From Chloroflexota bacterium (GTDB lineage: Bacteria > Chloroflexota > Dehalococcoidia > SM23-28-2), in the NCBI GenBank assembly GCA_030691665.1, contig JAUYDU010000105.1, positions 1 to 5,577 on the forward strand: a stretch of 5,577 nucleotides of DNA. The letters run 5' to 3'. Position 1 is the first letter of the stretch; every line of letters begins with the position of its first letter. The notes below the pieces were generated by a model. The model saw only the letters and a program-made list of their open reading frames with translations, had not been told where the DNA came from and did no database searches. The position numbers and the translations under genes were made by a program. Of the stretch, positions 4,199 through 5,577 are shown in pieces.

Positions 4199-5464
4199 AT
4201 GAGACGCTTGAGTCTCGCTCTTCTAGTCCTGGCGGCAATGGTGCTGACCCTGGGCCTACTGGGTGAGGGCCGAAGCCCGGCGCCTGCGGGGGCCTTCCAT
4301 ATTGCGTATGCCCCCGGCGACGTGTTTGCTGGCGTCGGTGGGGGGCAGATCAACCACTATGCTCCCGACGGCACGCTCCTTGAGGTCCTCGACACGACCA
4401 GCGGCAGCTCCGAGGAAACCGGGATGTGCTTCGACGCGGCCGGGAACCTCTACTCGACCAACTGGACCGCCGGCAACGTGAGCAAGTTCGACAACCAGGG
4501 CGGGCTGTTGGTGCACCCTTGGGGTGGCCCCTTCAGTACCCATCCCGAAACGTGCGTAGTCGACGCTGCCGGTGACATCTACGTGGGTGAAGTGGATGGT
4601 GCCAACCTTATCCGGAAATTCGACGCCGCTGGCAACCCCCTGGCGACCTTCAGCCCCGCTTCTGAGGCAAGGGGCACTGACTGGATGGACTTGGCCGCCG
4701 ACCAGTGCACGATGTTTTACACCTCGGAGGGCAGCAGCGTCAAGCGCTTCGATGTTTGCACCAACACGCAGCTTGCTGACTTCGCGACGGGCTTGGCCGC
4801 TCCGTGCTACGCGCTGCGCATACGCGCTAATGCTGAGGTTCTGGTCACCTGCAGCACGCAAACATACCGCCTTAACCCGGACGGGTCTGTGAACATGACC
4901 TACCCGATAGCGGGCGAAGGTCTGTTCGCGATGAACCTGGACCCGGACGGCCTCCACTTCTGGACGGGGGGCTACTCCACGGGCAACATCTACAAGGTCG
5001 ACATTGCGACCGGAGCAGGAACCGCAGCTCCTGTGTTCACAGCTCCTCCGGTCGTCTTCAGCATGGCCGGCCTCGCCATCTTTGGAGAGCCAACAGTAGG
5101 CGGGGGGCCGAAGGAAGTTGACGTCGACATCAAGCCCGGCAGCGACCCCAACTCCATCAAGCTGTCCAACAAGGGCGTGATCCCGGTGGCCATCCTCACC
5201 ACGGCGAGCTTCGACGCCACGACTGTAGACCCCAGCACGGTCTGCTTCGGTGATGCAGAAGATGCGACGCAACGCGACTGCACCGAGGCCCACGCCATGG
5301 GCCACATAGCGGACGCCGACGGTGACGGCGACCTCGACCTGGTGCTCCACTACGAGACCGGGGCGACAGGCATCGACCCGGGCGACACCGAGGCCTGCCT
5401 GACCGGAGAGACCTTCGGTGGCGATGCCATCCAGGGCTGCGACGCCGTGAGGACACTGCCATAG
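4199..5464 (+). CDS. Secreted beta-propeller (NHL/SMP-30-like) protein with conserved C-terminal module
   Basis: This 421-aa exported protein starts with Met-Arg-Arg and a hydrophobic core (residues 4-21, LSLALLVLAAMVLTLGLL), then an Ala/Pro-rich stretch with possible cleavage near PAGA. Residues ~36-295 show repeated propeller strands: CFDAAGNLYSTNW..NVSKFD, VVDAAGDIYVGEVD..LIRKFDAAGN, CTMFYTSEGSSVKRFD, VLVTCSTQTYRLNPDG and LDPDGLHFWTGGY..NIYKVD. These 'D-aa-G-n-l-Y' units are typical of NHL, YVTN or virginiamycin-lyase-like propellers, which often bind ligands or partners. I see no clear enzyme active site. Residues 306-421 are the module shared with the first cassette, with four Cys and the loop D372-A-D-G-D-G-D-L-D380, a better calcium-loop match than in copy A. 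No sortase signal is present. The GAAAGGA ribosome binding site fixes the start. The likely role is at the cell surface or outside the cell; the exact function is unknown. Confidence 0.87.
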   Translation: MRRLSLALLVLAAMVLTLGLLGEGRSPAPAGAFHIAYAPGDVFAGVGGGQINHYAPDGTLLEVLDTTSGSSEETGMCFDAAGNLYSTNWTAGNVSKFDNQGGLLVHPWGGPFSTHPETCVVDAAGDIYVGEVDGANLIRKFDAAGNPLATFSPASEARGTDWMDLAADQCTMFYTSEGSSVKRFDVCTNTQLADFATGLAAPCYALRIRANAEVLVTCSTQTYRLNPDGSVNMTYPIAGEGLFAMNLDPDGLHFWTGGYSTGNIYKVDIATGAGTAAPVFTAPPVVFSMAGLAIFGEPTVGGGPKEVDVDIKPGSDPNSIKLSNKGVIPVAILTTASFDATTVDPSTVCFGDAEDATQRDCTEAHAMGHIADADGDGDLDLVLHYETGATGIDPGDTEACLTGETFGGDAIQGCDAVRTLP

Positions 5465-5527
5465 ATTCGTAGCGACTAGGCTGTCGCAGGTACGAGAGGA
5501 GGGCCAGGCAGGAGCCTGGCCCTCCTT
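5114..5527. repeat. C-terminal module and terminator repeat, copy B
   Basis: This is the counterpart of 3256-3672. Amino-acid changes cluster in one variable loop after the CFGD motif, where copy A has one extra residue, while both ends of the module are constant. The stop codon, short 3' flank and terminator stem are preserved. Confidence 0.9.
5496..5527 (+). terminator. GC-rich terminator hairpin of cassette 2
   Basis: GAGGAGGGCCAGGC pairs with GCCTGGCCCTCCTT (13 standard pairs plus one G-U) around an AGGA loop, about 30 bases after the stop. The arms match those of cassette 1 but the loop differs. The following CATCCGCTTATCCGTTTTCC is only modestly T-rich. Confidence 0.8.
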
Positions 5528-5577
5528 CATCCGCTTATCCGTTTTCCATCCGCTGTGAGGTCAGCCCTCCCGCCAGC

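Noticed and set aside
4256..5530. Minus-strand open frame of about 424 codons opposite the beta-propeller gene
   Set aside because: The composition is that of a codon-bias shadow, it starts inside the terminator hairpin, and there are no recognisable motifs.
1..5577. CRISPR array, tRNA, rRNA, transposase or phage genes
   Set aside because: No regularly spaced repeats, cloverleaf, rRNA-like sequence or mobile-element protein motifs were seen in any frame.

Overview
The window is GC-rich bacterial DNA with all supported genes on the + strand. It falls into two halves. Gene content and the style of the secreted proteins (an IKPGSDPNSI...GVIPVAIL C-terminal module) suggest an uncultured environmental lineage, most likely Chloroflexota (Dehalococcoidia-like). 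That placement is inference from remembered family patterns, not from a search.

Positions 1-2039 are a compact housekeeping operon. It holds the 3' part of gatA (amidotransferase subunit A, cut by the window edge), a small protein of about 81 aa whose GTG start overlaps the gatA stop, and a complete class I/II PLP-dependent aminotransferase. Two short palindrome-type mini-repeats sit in frame inside gatA and the aminotransferase gene, each at a place where the protein carries extra residues compared with its family.

Positions ~2041-5527 hold two tandem cassettes with the same architecture. Each has a start region with a 42-bp perfect repeat, a sigma70-type promoter at the same distance from it, a leader of about 330-340 nt, an exported protein, and a GC-rich hairpin terminator. 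The two proteins share an almost identical C-terminal module of about 116 aa (four Cys and an Asp-rich Ca-loop-like motif) but have unrelated N-terminal domains. The first is a jelly-roll/MAM-like domain (2509-3609) and the second an NHL/SMP-30-like beta-propeller (4199-5464). This looks like tandem duplication with exchange of the central domain, giving different extracellular heads on one constant tail and under one constant promoter. The last bases of the window resemble the start of the two cassettes, so a third unit may follow.

The two leaders are built differently. The first has a possible 52-codon ORF placed where the second has its true start codon, and it has a 10-bp hairpin just before the ribosome binding site. 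No RNA genes, CRISPR arrays, transposases or tRNAs were seen.
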